This document shows positions 23,194-31,323 of a DNA stretch of 64,000 nt, one piece after another. A program made the position numbers and the translations under genes. The notes beneath the pieces are model-generated. The model saw only the letters and a list, made by a program, of their open reading frames with translations. It was not told the DNA's origin and ran no database searches. How positions within the stretch are numbered: position 1 is the first letter of the stretch; every line of letters begins with the position of its first letter. The stretch is from a virus: positions 1-64,000 of IMG/VR virus record IMGVR_UViG_3300029319_009305; one strand, given 5' to 3'.

Positions 23194-24456
23194 ATGATTA
23201 CTTTCCTAATGCTTACCGCATGTTCAGATCAAATGATAGCGTATCCCGTAGAAAAACCTCAAGAAGGTAACATCACGGAAGATGATATTGTTGTAGGAAC
23301 GGAAGATGTTCCTGAAACCTCTGATACTGGTCACCTAGAAATTGACGATGATCCTGTCGATGAAGATGGTGAACAGCCAGAGTTTGATACGGGAATTGAT
23401 GAGGACACGGGTTCTGAACAAGATCCACTTAATGAAGATGATACAGCGTCAGATGCAGTAGATGAAATAATAGAGGAAGAACCGGAAGAGGAAACAGAGG
23501 AATCACCGGAAGAGGAAACAGAGGAAATAATCGAAGACGAGCCAGTGGTTGTAATTGTCGACAACTTCAACTACAGTGACGATATCGCAGCTTCAAGTTC
23601 TCCTCACTGGGAAAGACTTTGGTATGCTAGCGATTGGGGCTGGGATATTGTTGATGCTCAAGAGGATCTGGGCTGTGGATTGGTTAACGGATATATTGAT
23701 TGTGATTGCTGGTCTAACAACAGTTGTGCGAATGACATAAGTCAACATATTCCGTTTCAGCAATTTGTTGATTTGGCTGTAGCTGGATATTGGGTATGCG
23801 CAATTGACAATGTCGGATCGATCTTTTGTTTTTCCGAAGGAGGAGAAACCTACAGTCCACCCGCCACGGTGAATCCTTACGTAGATGTTGTAATATCAGG
23901 AGATAACGTTTGTGGGTTGGATGAATCAGGATATATATACTGCTTTGACATCAATGCTGGGGGATTGACTTATAATGATGTGAACACATACAAAGTTATT
24001 GAAGGTCATGGCACAGTGTTCTGTGCAGTCCACAGTGATGGTTTAGAAATCACATGCATCGATACCTCAAATATGACTGTGACATATAATCATCAATTTG
24101 CTTATGAGATTATAGGATTTGACAGTTATCACACTAGTTACTGCTACACATATCTAGATGGCAACGGAATGCAAGCGACAAATTGCGGATGGGTTGACTC
24201 GCCAAATCAAAACAGCTTCCAATACTGTCTAGACAATTCACCGCATCAATATTATTACGACTTCTTTTCAAACAATACGGATCTAACTAACATTGAAGTT
24301 GGTCAAGACTGGGCAGCAGTTTGGGACTCACAGACACAAACAGAAATAACTTGGGGCGGTTATTTAGACATTAATGGCGGATACTATGATAACTCAACTA
24401 TCGTTAACAATGGATACTATACACATGGGGGTTGCAACTATTATTGGGGGAATTAA
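23194..24456 (+). CDS. surface lipoprotein with acidic linker and RCC1-like repeats
   Basis: 420 residues. MITFLMLTACS is a lipoprotein signal (lipobox LTAC). Residues about 20-125 are a Glu/Asp/Thr linker with repeated EEETEE. From about 145 the chain has repeats such as AVAGYWVCAIDNVGSIFCF and ISGDNVCGLDESGYIYCFD, the Cys-containing RCC1-like form common in secreted proteins of Myxococcota and relatives. The end is rich in Tyr, Asn and Gly. It probably sits in the host outer membrane, expressed from an early-type promoter; superinfection exclusion is a guess. Confidence 0.7.
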   Translation: MITFLMLTACSDQMIAYPVEKPQEGNITEDDIVVGTEDVPETSDTGHLEIDDDPVDEDGEQPEFDTGIDEDTGSEQDPLNEDDTASDAVDEIIEEEPEEETEESPEEETEEIIEDEPVVVIVDNFNYSDDIAASSSPHWERLWYASDWGWDIVDAQEDLGCGLVNGYIDCDCWSNNSCANDISQHIPFQQFVDLAVAGYWVCAIDNVGSIFCFSEGGETYSPPATVNPYVDVVISGDNVCGLDESGYIYCFDINAGGLTYNDVNTYKVIEGHGTVFCAVHSDGLEITCIDTSNMTVTYNHQFAYEIIGFDSYHTSYCYTYLDGNGMQATNCGWVDSPNQNSFQYCLDNSPHQYYYDFFSNNTDLTNIEVGQDWAAVWDSQTQTEITWGGYLDINGGYYDNSTIVNNGYYTHGGCNYYWGN

Positions 24457-24466
24457 AATATTTTCG

Positions 24467-24494
24467 TGCAAATAAAACTAAAACACATTATAAT
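24467..24494 (+). promoter_or_regulatory. TGCAAA/TATAAT promoter
   Basis: CG-TGCAAA (24467-24472), 16-bp spacer, TATAAT (24489-24494); leader AAAGGTAACCAACCAAAGGAG, the fullest form of the cassette. Serves 24523. Confidence 0.85.
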
Positions 24495-24522
24495 ATAAAG
24501 GTAACCAACCAAAGGAGAAAAT

Positions 24523-24876
24523 ATGGAATTTCAACTAACACAAGATCGAAAAGATGCGAATATGACATCGAATATTTCACATCTTCTTAGTCATGATGAT
24601 CTCAAAGATCTGAGAAATGTTACGCCTCATCTAATGGCAGCAACTTTCGGACCGGGGGACAATAGTTACTGGGAACCCGCACGGGGTTACGACTCACCTG
24701 AATGGTACTTCAAAGGACCGGGTGGAGCTATTCTTGGCATCGGCTTTCGGTGGGGAATGACTAGACTTCGTGGAAAAAATGTTGATAATCAATTCGTGAC
24801 GCCACAAGAAGTTTGTGCATCATTCCTTCATCAAGTGTTGTATACAATTGAAATTGAACAAGAAGACGGGATCTAG
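24523..24876 (+). CDS. hypothetical protein
   Basis: 117 residues. Middle region rich in Gly, Trp and Pro (SPEWYFKGPGGAILGIGFRWG), helical ends. No family recognised. Confidence 0.6.
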   Translation: MEFQLTQDRKDANMTSNISHLLSHDDLKDLRNVTPHLMAATFGPGDNSYWEPARGYDSPEWYFKGPGGAILGIGFRWGMTRLRGKNVDNQFVTPQEVCASFLHQVLYTIEIEQEDGI

Positions 24877-24884
24877 TGTTTAAT

Positions 24885-25004
24885 ATGACAGTTAAGCCAA
24901 TTTATTATTGCCAATTCTGTGGAACTGAGTCTCATAAATCTTATTGGGTGCTTGGATACTGTCCCACATGTAAAACACAATCACAGCCAAAGAGGTGGAA
25001 ATGA
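24885..25004 (+). CDS. zinc-ribbon micro-protein
   Basis: 39 residues: YYCQFCGTES then GYCPTCKTQ, a complete CxxC-CxxC zinc knuckle pair with a short basic tail. Overlaps the next start by 4 nt (ATGA). Confidence 0.6.
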   Translation: MTVKPIYYCQFCGTESHKSYWVLGYCPTCKTQSQPKRWK

Positions 25005-25306
25005 CATTGAAGGTGTATGACACTAACAAGGACATGCTTGTACCGTGGTTTTTGATGGCCTCTTATGCTTATTACGAATTAGGTATTCATATAATGCCAG
25101 ACGCAGAGTTTGATAGAATAGCAATAGAGCTCAATAATCACTGGGATGATGTTGATCATATGCATAAGCATCTCATTACAAAAGAAATGTTAGCGACGTC
25201 ATCAGGCTATTCGATAGAGTATACGAATATGATTAAATATGCAACGCAAGATTACATCAAGTCTTTGACTAAAAACCAGATAAGAAAGTTTAATGCGTGC
25301 AAATAA
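25001..25306 (+). CDS. conserved phage hypothetical (YYELG..M.D.EFD family)
   Basis: 101 residues from ATG 25001. YAYYELGIHIMPDAEFDRIA followed by HMHKHLIT resembles a small phage family and also the N-terminal adenylation helix of NAD-dependent DNA ligases (YY..d..msDaeYD); whether this is real homology is untested. Its last codons overlap the next promoter's -35. Confidence 0.6.
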   Translation: MTLKVYDTNKDMLVPWFLMASYAYYELGIHIMPDAEFDRIAIELNNHWDDVDHMHKHLITKEMLATSSGYSIEYTNMIKYATQDYIKSLTKNQIRKFNACK

Positions 25307-25325
25307 AGCGAAAGCTGATTATAAT
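25298..25325 (+). promoter_or_regulatory. TGCAAA/TATAAT promoter
   Basis: GCG-TGCAAA (25298-25303), 16-bp spacer, TATAAT (25320-25325). Serves 25355. The -35 lies inside the end of the upstream gene. Confidence 0.85.
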
Positions 25326-25354
25326 ATAAAAGTAAAATAACAAAAGGAGAAAAA

Positions 25355-25591
25355 ATGGAAGCTCTCGGAACATTAAAAGCAATTCAGGAAATAGCAGACC
25401 GAGCTGCTGGAGGCTATGAACACAATGTTGACGGATGCCCTGAGTCTTACGCCGACTGGATAATTGAGTGGTATCAAACCAATGATTGTCCTGAGCCAAT
25501 TAGAAGCAATAGTTACTATCAAGTTCTACTTGAACAGTATGCTTCAACTATTAAAAGTCAAGTCATTAGAAAGATCAAAGAGAGTAGATAA
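25355..25591 (+). CDS. hypothetical protein
   Basis: 78 residues, helical, acidic first half with DGCPESYADWIIEWY, C-terminus basic. Unknown. Confidence 0.6.
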   Translation: MEALGTLKAIQEIADRAAGGYEHNVDGCPESYADWIIEWYQTNDCPEPIRSNSYYQVLLEQYASTIKSQVIRKIKESR

Positions 25592-25596
25592 CAGTT

Positions 25597-25812
25597 ATGA
25601 AAGTTTATATCGTTACGAAGGATGATTCGCCTTACTGCGTTTTTTCTGACAAGGATGATGCAATTAGATGGGTTGAGAATTACATTGATAATGAATTCAC
25701 TAGCAGGGGTTGCGAATGGGAACAAGACCCAGTTAACCCCGACACTTGGTTATTTTCTGCCGCTCATCACGAGGACAGCTTTATAGACATTCTAGAATTT
25801 CACTTACAATAA
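25597..25812 (+). CDS. hypothetical protein
   Basis: 71 residues: MKVYIVTKDDSPYCVFSD, a helix DDAIRWVENYID, then a strand with Trp and an acidic end. Looks like a compact alpha/beta fold. Unknown role. Confidence 0.55.
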   Translation: MKVYIVTKDDSPYCVFSDKDDAIRWVENYIDNEFTSRGCEWEQDPVNPDTWLFSAAHHEDSFIDILEFHLQ

Positions 25813-25830
25813 AATAACAAGGAGTACAAA

Positions 25831-26181
25831 ATGGGTTCGGGTATCGGGTCAGAAAAAATATACCAGCTAATAGAAGAATGTGGAGGCTCTGAATTTGGTT
25901 CAGCTGTCATATTGGAAAATCTAATCAAGTATTTAAGACGAGACACGCTTGAAGATTTCGTCAAATACTTTAGACGTAATCATGACATGCAACTAGAAGA
26001 AAGTACTGAAGAACTTGGACTTGAGCTAGAAACAAACAACTACGAGCTTTGCTCAACGTGCCAGAATGGCAAGCTTATTGGTGCTGTCTGCAGTGATTGT
26101 TTAGATAAACAAATAGAAGAGATGTATTCAAGAGAAGAAGACACGACTACGTTTTTTTCATCAAAAATACCCGCATGTTAG
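25831..26181 (+). CDS. hypothetical with zinc knuckle
   Basis: 116 residues. N-terminal helices, then CSTCQNGKLIGAVCSDC, a CxxC-x9-CxxC zinc site near residues 73-88. AAGGAG precedes. Possibly nucleic-acid binding. Confidence 0.6.
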   Translation: MGSGIGSEKIYQLIEECGGSEFGSAVILENLIKYLRRDTLEDFVKYFRRNHDMQLEESTEELGLELETNNYELCSTCQNGKLIGAVCSDCLDKQIEEMYSREEDTTTFFSSKIPAC

Positions 26182-26190
26182 GAGAAAACT

Positions 26191-26445
26191 ATGTCTGCTA
26201 AAAAAATTGATTTTATCAAAGTAGTTGATTTGGACAGTAACGAGTGTTTCATTAACCCAACTCACATTACTTGTGTTAGGTGTCAAGACTCTAAGCGTGA
26301 AAATTCAACTTGGGAAATAGTTTTATTAGGTTCAATTGCTGTATATGTCAGAGAAAAAGAAGCACGGGATGTTATTGACAACATCACAAAGATTGATTTT
26401 GACTTTGCTTCAAACACGTGCAATTTTAAAGCACACACATTATAA
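26191..26445 (+). CDS. hypothetical protein
   Basis: 84 residues, beta-rich (FIKVVDLDSNECFINP, STWEIVLLGSIAVYV) then a helix. The C-terminal 9 codons overlap the next promoter. Confidence 0.55.
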   Translation: MSAKKIDFIKVVDLDSNECFINPTHITCVRCQDSKRENSTWEIVLLGSIAVYVREKEARDVIDNITKIDFDFASNTCNFKAHTL

Positions 26446-26446
26446 T
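26419..26446 (+). promoter_or_regulatory. TGCAAT/TATAAT promoter
   Basis: CG-TGCAAT (26419-26424), 16-bp spacer, TATAAT (26441-26446); leader TACCAACCAAAGGAG. Serves 26475. Confidence 0.8.
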
Positions 26447-26474
26447 ATAAGTGTACCAACCAAAGGAGAACATC

Positions 26475-26750
26475 ATGAATTTACCATTTAGAAAATATTC
26501 GAATGATCCTAACTTTGTCGGATATCCGATTTTCTACATCATAGAAGGAGAATGCGTCTGTGCAGATTGCTGCAATGAAGCATGGCAGTCAGGTGAAGAA
26601 TACTATCAACCGATCGATCATCCAGCACGCAACAACGATGTCTATAACGAAGAGATCGGAGAGGCAGTTAACTGGGAAGACCAGAATCTGTGGTGTACAT
26701 ATTGTTCGACACAAATTGAAGCTGCATATAACAACCAAGAAGAGGAGTAA
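26475..26750 (+). CDS. hypothetical with four-Cys zinc site
   Basis: 91 residues from ATG 26475. GECVCADCC near residue 26 and LWCTYC near residue 76 could form one zinc site holding an otherwise acidic Tyr/Glu-rich chain. Unknown. Confidence 0.6.
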   Translation: MNLPFRKYSNDPNFVGYPIFYIIEGECVCADCCNEAWQSGEEYYQPIDHPARNNDVYNEEIGEAVNWEDQNLWCTYCSTQIEAAYNNQEEE

Positions 26751-26752
26751 TC

Positions 26753-27247
26753 ATGGGTGGTAAAGCATTAAGCGGTAAACGCATATCTAACGAAGAAGCA
26801 TACAAGCTTGCTGAAAGAATAATCTGTGACAACGACTTGGGCTGTAAAGTGGATCGTATCCTACTTTGTGGATCAGCCCGTCGAGGCAAAGAAGATAGCG
26901 GCGATCTAGATTTTGTATTTATTGACAGTGAGAATGATGCTCTCAAATCATGGCTAGTCGAAAACTACGGAACTAAAAAGAACGGAAAACCACAGACAAC
27001 TATTCTATACGATGGTGTTCAAGTGGAATTCTATGAAGCTACCCATGAGTCTTGGGGTTCTTGCACCCTAATGTGGACAGGGAGTGCCCGCAATAACATT
27101 CAGCTTAGAAGGGCAGCAAAGTCGAAGGGGCTCAAGCTAAATCAGCATGGTTTATTTGATGGCAGTGAAAATCTGGCAGCAGGTAAATCTGAACAAGCGA
27201 TATTTGAAATGCTCGGAAAGCGGTATAAAGAACCACAAAACCGCTAA
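26753..27247 (+). CDS. minimal family X DNA polymerase-like nucleotidyltransferase
   Basis: 164 residues. LLCGSARRGKEDSGDLDFVF is the pol-beta palm motif (GS-x-RRG then D-x-D); VQVEFYEA provides the third Asp/Glu strand; TGSARNNIQLRRAAKSKGL and NQHGLFDG match the thumb of PolX polymerases. The lyase and fingers domains are absent, so this is a palm-thumb core like African swine fever virus PolX (174 residues). Likely gap-filling repair synthesis. Confidence 0.8.
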   Translation: MGGKALSGKRISNEEAYKLAERIICDNDLGCKVDRILLCGSARRGKEDSGDLDFVFIDSENDALKSWLVENYGTKKNGKPQTTILYDGVQVEFYEATHESWGSCTLMWTGSARNNIQLRRAAKSKGLKLNQHGLFDGSENLAAGKSEQAIFEMLGKRYKEPQNR

Positions 27248-27252
27248 ATTCG

Positions 27253-27280
27253 TGCAAAAAATATCAAGTCATATTATAAT
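27253..27280 (+). promoter_or_regulatory. TGCAAA/TATAAT promoter
   Basis: CG-TGCAAA (27253-27258), 16-bp spacer, TATAAT (27275-27280); leader TACCAACTAAGGAG. Serves 27308. Confidence 0.85.
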
Positions 27281-27307
27281 ATAAACATACCAACTAAGGA
27301 GTACATT

Positions 27308-27688
27308 ATGTGGGAATTACAAGAACAAGTTAACTGGATGGTAGAACAGTACTTTGAAGATTCATCCGCTGCTAGAATAAGTGCAGAAGCTGTCGGGTTA
27401 GATGGTAGAGCCGGCACTGTCTTTGTGTCGACAGAAGAAGAATGGATAGCTACAAGTAATGTTAGGTCACTCGAATACTACGGAGGCTTTGAGTATGTTG
27501 ACAGCGAGTACAAAGTAACTGTTGGGGACATAACTTTTTATTCTGCCGACGACTGCCGTGTCGCTGAGGCAATTGCACATTATATCGAACTACAAGAGCA
27601 ACAGGATGAAGAAGAAGATGTTGCGGAACAACAAAGACGTGATGAAAAGAATGGATTGTACCCAGACAAATGGGATGATGCTAATTGA
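27308..27688 (+). CDS. hypothetical acidic protein
   Basis: 126 residues: helix, strands (GTVFVSTEEEWIAT, YKVTVGDITFYS), then a Glu/Gln-rich helix. No family recognised. Confidence 0.55.
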   Translation: MWELQEQVNWMVEQYFEDSSAARISAEAVGLDGRAGTVFVSTEEEWIATSNVRSLEYYGGFEYVDSEYKVTVGDITFYSADDCRVAEAIAHYIELQEQQDEEEDVAEQQRRDEKNGLYPDKWDDAN

Positions 27689-27699
27689 TCCTAAGCCCG

Positions 27700-27717
27700 T
27701 GCACAACATATTATAAT
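27700..27717 (+). promoter_or_regulatory. degenerate promoter cassette
   Basis: TATAAT (27712-27717) and leader TATACCAACCAAGAGG are intact, but CG-TGCACA (27700-27705) sits only 6 bp upstream of the -10, as if about 10 bp had been lost. It is a natural spacer variant that may be weak. Confidence 0.45.
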
Positions 27718-27743
27718 AAAACTATACCAACCAAGAGGACAAC

Positions 27744-27968
27744 ATGAATTTTAGAGTATATATCACTTTTGATACAGGCCATCAACACCTTGACACCGAC
27801 TGGTGTGACAAGGAAACACTACTTAAGTCGATCCAACGTCTCCGCTACGGGCCTATATCAAAAATGGGTATCTTAAAGGAGATAAGAGTTGTAGACACAT
27901 GCGACTTCACAATCTTCTTGGTGCAGGACGATAAGGTTGTGTATCCTCGAATTGAAGAGGTAGCATGA
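27744..27968 (+). CDS. hypothetical protein
   Basis: 74 residues, alpha/beta (FRVYITFDTGHQHL, TCDFTIFLVQDDKVV). Overlaps the following GDLV gene by 4 nt. Confidence 0.5.
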   Translation: MNFRVYITFDTGHQHLDTDWCDKETLLKSIQRLRYGPISKMGILKEIRVVDTCDFTIFLVQDDKVVYPRIEEVA

Positions 27969-28171
27969 TAAATAAACTAAAAGTCGGTGACTTAGTGCGA
28001 TGGACGTTTGGAAAAACATCTATGAGTTTTAATCCTGAGGGCCGATCTTATGTCGGCATCTTACTTGAAGCAAGGGTGATACCAGAAAACAGTTGGTATG
28101 TTTACTTAAGTGATGGAAGTACGATACACGCAGACATATCTGAACTGGAGATAGTTAGTGAAATCAGGTGA
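27965..28171 (+). CDS. GDLV-family protein
   Basis: 68 residues: LKVGDLVRWTFG, YVGILLEAR, WYVYLSDGSTIHADISELEIV. First of a second tandem quartet. Confidence 0.65.
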   Translation: MINKLKVGDLVRWTFGKTSMSFNPEGRSYVGILLEARVIPENSWYVYLSDGSTIHADISELEIVSEIR

Positions 28172-28340
28172 TTTAGTAACAGTAAAGGATTGTCATGGTT
28201 ACAATGTCTATATGCAAAACCTTGTCGGTCATATCGGCATTGTTCTTGACATTGGCAGAATAGCTACGAAGGTGTTCATTTTAGATCAGATAAGATACCT
28301 CAACCCAAATGATTTAGAGATACTAAATGAAAGTCGGTGA
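28158..28340 (+). CDS. GDLV-family protein
   Basis: 60 residues from a GTG start (KSGDLVTVKDC), then GHIGIVLDIGR and YLNPNDLEIL. Overlaps neighbours by 14 nt on both sides. Confidence 0.65.
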   Translation: MKSGDLVTVKDCHGYNVYMQNLVGHIGIVLDIGRIATKVFILDQIRYLNPNDLEILNESR

Positions 28341-28554
28341 TTTATGTAGATACACACAAGAATATTCAATAAGAATTGTCGCAATGCAATATGATATATC
28401 TGCACAAGGCACTGACACTTTTCTTGTGCTTGATACAGTTGAAAGACCCCATCATCAGTTTGGTGATATGAGAATCAAAGCATGGTGTAATCGTAGACAT
28501 CGCACATGTCTACTAAGGAAAGGATGGTTAGAGGTGATCAATGAAAGTCGGTGA
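28327..28554 (+). CDS. GDLV-family protein (GDLC)
   Basis: 75 residues: MKVGDLCRYTQEY, FLVLDTVERP, a basic WCNRRHRTC insert and GWLEVINESR. Its His/Cys content is unusual for the family. Confidence 0.6.
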   Translation: MKVGDLCRYTQEYSIRIVAMQYDISAQGTDTFLVLDTVERPHHQFGDMRIKAWCNRRHRTCLLRKGWLEVINESR

Positions 28555-28804
28555 TTTAGTTAAATCAAATATCATGTACTTTCATCATGGGGGTGATCCT
28601 ATTGTTTTGAAACGTCATGATGATTCTATGTATGGGACTGTCTTAGAAGTAGAGGATGAAGAAAAGTTCGAGAAAGAGTTTCGACATCACAAAAGAGGCG
28701 GTCGGATATTTTTAGACGTAAAAGTTCTTTGGAATACAGGTAAGATAACAGTTGTTCAGAAGAACACACTTCAAAAAGTGCAAAGCGCGTGCAAAAAATG
28801 GTAA
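28541..28804 (+). CDS. GDLV-family protein
   Basis: 87 residues: MKVGDLVKSNIMYF, MYGTVLEVEDEE, a basic RHHKRGGRI loop, VLWNTGKITVV. Its end runs into the next promoter. Confidence 0.65.
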   Translation: MKVGDLVKSNIMYFHHGGDPIVLKRHDDSMYGTVLEVEDEEKFEKEFRHHKRGGRIFLDVKVLWNTGKITVVQKNTLQKVQSACKKW

Positions 28805-28817
28805 AACTTATTATAAT
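28790..28817 (+). promoter_or_regulatory. TGCAAA/TATAAT promoter
   Basis: GCG-TGCAAA (28790-28795), 16-bp spacer, TATAAT (28812-28817); leader AACAACCACTGGAG. Serves 28846. Confidence 0.85.
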
Positions 28818-28845
28818 ATAAAAGTAAACAACCACTGGAGAAAAC

Positions 28846-29181
28846 ATGACTCAAGCATTAACATTAGTTGAAGTCAGACAAAAATTAGTACTCGCATGTC
28901 AAGCGGAGTACGATCGAAGAATATCAAACGGTGTGCACCCCTACGCCATTGCATCATACCACTTTGACAAGATATTCGATGCAGAGCTAGAAAAATATAT
29001 CGATGTTTCCAACTGGAAAGCAGGCGACTGGCGCAAGCTTATGAACGCATTGCCAGAAGACCCGGATGCATCGAACTCCGAAGGTCAGTGGGCAGTCGGC
29101 GCAATTTGTAATAGTGCACAAGCCTGGGCAACACCAGGATTTGCAGAAGCGTATCGTTGGCACTCAATTTGGGGAGGATAA
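28846..29181 (+). CDS. hypothetical protein
   Basis: 111 residues, helical with many Trp/Tyr/Ala (KAGDWRKLMNAL, ICNSAQAWATPGFAEAYRW). Unknown family. Confidence 0.55.
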   Translation: MTQALTLVEVRQKLVLACQAEYDRRISNGVHPYAIASYHFDKIFDAELEKYIDVSNWKAGDWRKLMNALPEDPDASNSEGQWAVGAICNSAQAWATPGFAEAYRWHSIWGG

Positions 29182-29182
29182 G

Positions 29183-29401
29183 ATGAACAGTTATTTTGTA
29201 ATGTTTTGTAGAACACCGGTAGCTTTCGAAAACGTGACGGGAGGGTACTATAGATGTTCCCGGCAAGAACTGACTAAAGAGATATCCCGAAAAAACCAAG
29301 ACGGATGGCATGCTTTGTATGCAAAAGTAAAGACCCCTATCGGGTGGGAACTCATGTATCTTCAAGAGAATCAAAATCAAACAAGCAACCAGGGAAAATA
29401 A
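29183..29401 (+). CDS. hypothetical protein
   Basis: 72 residues from ATG 29183, directly after the upstream stop. Short alpha/beta (YFVMFCRTPVAFENV, WHALYAKVKTPIGWELMYL). Its stop shares one base with the next ATG. Confidence 0.5.
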   Translation: MNSYFVMFCRTPVAFENVTGGYYRCSRQELTKEISRKNQDGWHALYAKVKTPIGWELMYLQENQNQTSNQGK

Positions 29402-29718
29402 TGTCTGACACAATCAAACCAATATTAATTCATGAACTACCTTATTCAGCTGGAACGATAATAAAACGTTTAGCGAATAAAATAGAATCACTTCAAACTG
29501 ATAATCTTTCTACGCGAAAAGAAGACGAAAGCTACGGATTGAACTACTTGTCATCAATTTTAGAATGTTGTGACAGCAACCCATACAGTCAATACAGGGT
29601 TACTATTATCAAAAATTATTACGGTACAATTGTAGAAGAAGCATGTCGATTAATCGCGCTGAGGAAAATCAATGCAACGATCAACAATATGAAAAAGCGC
29701 GTGCAAAATAAAGCATAA
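29401..29718 (+). CDS. hypothetical helical protein
   Basis: 105 residues from ATG 29401, all-helical, basic end (NNMKKRVQNKA) overlapping the next promoter. Unknown. Confidence 0.5.
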   Translation: MSDTIKPILIHELPYSAGTIIKRLANKIESLQTDNLSTRKEDESYGLNYLSSILECCDSNPYSQYRVTIIKNYYGTIVEEACRLIALRKINATINNMKKRVQNKA

Positions 29719-29729
29719 TGCTTTATAAT
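29702..29729 (+). promoter_or_regulatory. TGCAAA/TATAAT promoter
   Basis: GCG-TGCAAA (29702-29707), 16-bp spacer, TATAAT (29724-29729); leader ACAACAACAGGAG. Serves the TTG start at 29757. Confidence 0.85.
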
Positions 29730-29756
29730 ATAAAGGAACAACAACAGGAGAATAAA

Positions 29757-30095
29757 TTGAAAATTCCAAACTGCGACGTACGAGACGCTTATCGCCGATC
29801 AATTGCTAAGGTATGGGGTCTGAAACAAAAAGACATCAAAGGTGATATTCATATTGCATCCCGTGCACCTGGTCAATGGTCACCGGACAGCTCAGTTGAG
29901 ATATACTGTGAAGGACACATTCCAAATGCGACTGACGTACACTATTCAGAATTTGGTACGTTCTATCACTCAGAAAGCTGGGCAAAGATTGACAGCATGG
30001 CAAATCAATTCATTCAGAAGAAACACCCATATGCACCTAAGTTTTATCATGAACCTTATAACAGTGCAGTTGTCAATATCTGGCCAGAGTGGTAG
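29757..30095 (+). CDS. hypothetical protein with TTG start
   Basis: 112 residues. The start is TTG at 29757, set by AGGAG and by the promoter's -10 at 29724, which rules out the in-frame ATG at 29718. Basic helix, then a mixed fold with HYSEFGTFYHSESWAKI. Unknown. Confidence 0.6.
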   Translation: MKIPNCDVRDAYRRSIAKVWGLKQKDIKGDIHIASRAPGQWSPDSSVEIYCEGHIPNATDVHYSEFGTFYHSESWAKIDSMANQFIQKKHPYAPKFYHEPYNSAVVNIWPEW

Positions 30096-30160
30096 GTCGA
30101 TCTATTGCACTAAATAAACAATCTCAGACTTCATAAGTCAAGTTCAAATAGGAGAAAACT

Positions 30161-30595
30161 ATGAAACCAGTAAAACAACCACAAGTTAAGTTAAAAGGAA
30201 TAGAGTACCTACTACTCGCAATCCAATCAGAGCCAGGCAAGTCACAACGACATTATCTTCGTAGGCTACATCGATATAAGTACGGAGTTGAAGACTATCA
30301 TAAGGGAGGCACATGTTGTGGATACTTTATCAGCCCCAGTTATCGAAATGTCTTGTGGTATAACGATGACAAAAAACCAGGCGTCAAGTATGAATGTTCT
30401 AAGTCTGTTAATGGTGTTTTCACGAGCTGGTTCACATATCCGTCCGGAAGAGGAACACTCGCATGTCGTTCAAGATGTGCTGTAATGCGGCTAACCCTAG
30501 CAGGACATAAACGCGCCAACGAAGTTAGAAAGAAGTTGGGTCTTGACCCTATTGACTTAACGAAAGGCGCACCAGCCCATGCAAATTGGGTTTAA
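30161..30595 (+). CDS. hypothetical basic protein
   Basis: 144 residues, basic. The first part (GIEYLLLAIQSEPGKSQRHYLRRLHRY, two segments) resembles a helix-turn-helix; the second part has four Cys and strands (GGTCCGYFISP, LACRSRCAVMRLT). AGGAG before the ATG. Possibly a DNA-binding regulator. Confidence 0.55.
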   Translation: MKPVKQPQVKLKGIEYLLLAIQSEPGKSQRHYLRRLHRYKYGVEDYHKGGTCCGYFISPSYRNVLWYNDDKKPGVKYECSKSVNGVFTSWFTYPSGRGTLACRSRCAVMRLTLAGHKRANEVRKKLGLDPIDLTKGAPAHANWV

Positions 30596-30611
30596 AATCG
30601 GGAGCCAAATA

Positions 30612-30956
30612 ATGAAAAATCAGTATAGAATCTGCAAAGAATGCGAAGATGAATTTGATTGGCGTGAAAAAGTCCAAAGAGTCGGCGGTTATAGCACAGT
30701 TTGTGAGGACTGTCACTTGAGTGGTCCTGATCCGGATGAAAATACACCGGTCTTGAGAGCAGTGACCACAGGAAACGGAAAGATGGCAGCAATCAGTATA
30801 CTTTCATTCGACTCAGAATCGGATGCAAATGAGTACTGTCGGAGGTATTCAGCAAACACAGGCTGGAATAACCGAAGAACTGGTGGGCTTAATGATATCA
30901 AACACACGTTGCTCGCTGAAAACTTAGGTAACGATAATCACAAGGGGAAATTGTAA
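30612..30956 (+). CDS. hypothetical with N-terminal zinc finger
   Basis: 114 residues from ATG 30612. ICKECEDEF and TVCEDCHL give a CxxC/CxxC site in the first 40 residues; the rest is alpha/beta with ISILSFDSESDANEY. Unknown. Confidence 0.55.
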   Translation: MKNQYRICKECEDEFDWREKVQRVGGYSTVCEDCHLSGPDPDENTPVLRAVTTGNGKMAAISILSFDSESDANEYCRRYSANTGWNNRRTGGLNDIKHTLLAENLGNDNHKGKL

Positions 30957-30979
30957 TAAAAACTTTTGACTTAAATGCG

Positions 30980-31007
30980 TGCAAATAAAAATAACACGTG
31001 GTATAAT
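30980..31007 (+). promoter_or_regulatory. TGCAAA/TATAAT promoter
   Basis: GCG-TGCAAA (30980-30985), 16-bp spacer, TATAAT (31002-31007); leader GGTAAACCACAAAGGAG. Serves 31036. Confidence 0.85.
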
Positions 31008-31035
31008 ATAAAGGTAAACCACAAAGGAGATACAA

Positions 31036-31323
31036 ATGATTTTCGCTCATACACCAAACAGCACAAGACTTGATGACGGAACAGTCTCTCATACTGTCTG
31101 TACTGTTTTTAAGAATGGCAAAAAGTCTATCAGCATCGCGCTGGACAATAGCTGCGGAAGGCTACCTCAGCTGAGCCGCTCTGATCTACGTCTCTTTACA
31201 GAGTCCCATATCGATGGTGACCCGTGGGACGATACATTCGATATATTTCCTAACGAAGAACCTGGATCTGTTCAAGCAACAAAAGAGAACTTTGAAAAAG
31301 CATGGGAGTGGCTCAATGAATAA
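31036..31323 (+). CDS. hypothetical protein
   Basis: 95 residues, beta-rich N-terminal half, acidic C-terminal helix ending WEWLNE. Overlaps the next gene by 8 nt. Confidence 0.5.
   Translation: MIFAHTPNSTRLDDGTVSHTVCTVFKNGKKSISIALDNSCGRLPQLSRSDLRLFTESHIDGDPWDDTFDIFPNEEPGSVQATKENFEKAWEWLNE

Noticed and set aside
29718-29756. ATG at 29718 as start of the following gene
   Set aside because: It lies upstream of the promoter -10 box; the TTG at 29757 with AGGAG fits the transcript.
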